A DNA stretch of 64,000 bases, from the NCBI GenBank assembly GCA_020633195.1, contig JACKEC010000014.1:1178001-1242000 (forward strand). Direction: 5' to 3'. Below, piece by piece: positions 62,884 through 64,000 of the stretch. The notes beneath the pieces were generated by a model that saw nothing but the letters and a program-made list of their open reading frames with translations, did no database searches and was not told where the DNA came from. A program made the position numbers and the translations under genes. This DNA is from Sandaracinaceae bacterium. GTDB lineage: Bacteria > Myxococcota_A > Polyangia > Polyangiales > Sandaracinaceae. Position 1 is the first letter of the stretch, and the number at the start of each line of letters is the position of its first letter.

Positions 62884-64000
62884 GTGCGCGGGGGGTGGCG
62901 ACCCGAGGACGAGGCCCTCCTCGTCCGGCTCGAGGACGAGCGGTTGTTCGAGGCGGTGTGGGCGGCGCTCACCCCCGAGGGCACACCGGCCCCGCACCCG
63001 CGCGCCGCGGGCGTGCTCGTCGAGCTGCGAGGCCACGAGGACGGCCGGGCGGCGATCGAGCACGCGCGGCTCGGGACCTTCGCGCCGATCCTCCACGCGC
63101 TCTCGCACCCCGACCCCGTGGCGCTGACCCCGCCGCTCGCGCATCACCTCGCACTGCTCTGGGATCGCGTCGGCCGGGCGTGCTCGGGCTCGACCGATCC
63201 GGTGCTCCGGTCGAGCGCGGCCAAGGCGCGCCTCCGCGCGGTCGCGATGTGGCTCTGGCTCGGCGAGGAGGCCACCTACCTCGCCACGCTCGCGAGCCAG
63301 GTGATCGGGGACGCGCTGTCCGAGCGCGACGTCACCGCCGCGGCGCGCGACGTCGCGTTCGAGCCGCTGCTCACGCTCGGGGAGGAGGCGCGCGAGGGCG
63401 CGCAGGCGCTGACCCCGAAGAGCGAGATCGCGCTCGGCGTGCTCGGGCGCGTCGCCGAGGCGTGCCGCATGGCCGGCTGCTCCGAGGCCTTCACCGCGAC
63501 CGCCTGCGGGCGCGCGCGGCGCGAGCGCGACGCCGCGGTCGAGTCGGCCATCGCGCGGATCGAGCGCTCCCTCGAGGAGGCCACGACGCGGGGCGCGAGC
63601 CCCGACGAGCTCGGGCCGCTGCTCTGGGACGCGGTCGCGGTGTGGCGCTGGGCCGATCACGACGTGCACGTCGAGCGCTCCTTGGTGCGCGTGATCACGC
63701 CGAGGCTGTGGGACCACTATCGAGAGAAGCAGTGGGACGTGATCCGCACGCTCCTGCGGCCGCTCGAGGGCCCCATCGAGAGCCTCGCCCGGCGCGTGGA
63801 GGACGACCCCACGCAGCTCGCGTACGCGGCGCCGTGCGCGCAGATGCTGGTGTTCCAGGCGGAGGTGTCGCAGACGTTCGACGTGCAGATGACCATCGTC
63901 GAGCGCGCCCTCCGCATCTGCCCGACGCACCGCAACGCGCGCGTGGTCTGCGCGGATCTGCTGGTCGAGCGGGCGATGCGCCGGCTCGAGACGGCGATGC
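62884..64000 (+). CDS. Helical protein of unknown function, 3' end outside window
   Basis: A GTG at 62884 with GGAGGAG 7 bases upstream, directly after the UPF0182 stop, opens a frame that runs through the window end (about 372 codons). It has no stop and reads MRGGWRPEDEALLVRLEDER, then helical Ala/Leu/Arg-rich segments without a signal peptide. Near the end FDVQMTIVERALRICPTHRN looks like a tetratricopeptide-type helix. No family recognised. The opposite strand also carries a long frame, but the plus strand has the ribosome site and operon position. Confidence 0.7.
   Translation, partial: MRGGWRPEDEALLVRLEDERLFEAVWAALTPEGTPAPHPRAAGVLVELRGHEDGRAAIEHARLGTFAPILHALSHPDPVALTPPLAHHLALLWDRVGRACSGSTDPVLRSSAAKARLRAVAMWLWLGEEATYLATLASQVIGDALSERDVTAAARDVAFEPLLTLGEEAREGAQALTPKSEIALGVLGRVAEACRMAGCSEAFTATACGRARRERDAAVESAIARIERSLEEATTRGASPDELGPLLWDAVAVWRWADHDVHVERSLVRVITPRLWDHYREKQWDVIRTLLRPLEGPIESLARRVEDDPTQLAYAAPCAQMLVFQAEVSQTFDVQMTIVERALRICPTHRNARVVCADLLVERAMRRLETAM

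Overview
The window is very GC-rich with dense codon bias. It carries many short lipoproteins with Asp-Ala-Gly-rich linkers, Cys-module surface proteins, a Ser/Thr kinase, sigma-54 regulation and broad acyl-CoA metabolism. This combination suggests a large-genome Myxococcota bacterium, probably Polyangiales (Sandaracinus-like). That assignment is inferred from gene content; no rRNA or other taxonomic marker lies in the window.

Layout. 1-7.1 kb: end of a membrane-linked metallophosphoesterase, lipoproteins, a GNAT acetyltransferase and a MacA/MacB-type efflux operon (adaptor, ATPase, permease). 7.1-11.2 kb: a 2-oxoacid dehydrogenase E1 alpha gene, dihydrolipoyl dehydrogenase (lpdA) and octanoyltransferase (lipB), a lipoate-centred set lacking E1 beta and E2. 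11.2-15.8 kb: a 1,132-residue lipoprotein with ten Cys-rich modules and a Gly-rich tail, then a DUF2007-like membrane protein. 15.8-23.3 kb: an accessory graveyard with fragments of IS66 and IS91 transposases, a decayed ISNCY element with both ends, 80-bp direct repeats, a cyclase-like C-terminal relic and the N-terminal third of a BREX type 2 PglY-like ATPase cut off at a repeat junction beside the IS.

23.3-31.6 kb: a linalool dehydratase/isomerase-like protein, two paired acyl-CoA dehydrogenases, a creatininase-family protein, a benzoate-CoA-ligase-family enzyme and a large PPC-domain lipoprotein. 31.8-37 kb: a GTPase with a DUF697-like region, lipoproteins, an alpha/beta hydrolase, a fatty acid desaturase and an Asp/His-rich tail-anchored protein. 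37-43.6 kb: a translationally coupled RidA / enoyl-CoA hydratase / acyl-CoA dehydrogenase operon, aquaporin, thioesterase and ABC-F ATPase, followed by a MITE-like repeat. 43.9-50.2 kb: an XRE/MmyB-type regulator with a peroxiredoxin-like operon, then an AcoR-type sigma-54 activator divergent from an ExaC/AcoD-type aldehyde dehydrogenase and DUF779, with a visible palindrome and -24/-12 promoter candidate between them. 50.2-64 kb: a serine hydrolase, a tiny peptide gene, a truncated LysR, a frameshifted methionine aminopeptidase, a LysR/DUF1304 pair, a kinase with a small partner, a stand-alone N6-adenine methylase, a METTL25-like methyltransferase, rhodanese, a UPF0182 membrane protein and a partial repeat protein.

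How the genes work together. The clearest functional units are the efflux operon, the lipoate set, the aromatic/acyl-CoA catabolic genes spread over 24.9-41.9 kb, and the sigma-54-controlled aldehyde oxidation unit. No intact undescribed system could be proven. The best leads are the 51.68 kb peptide, the MITE-like and 80-bp repeats, the PglY relic and several lipoproteins of unknown function.
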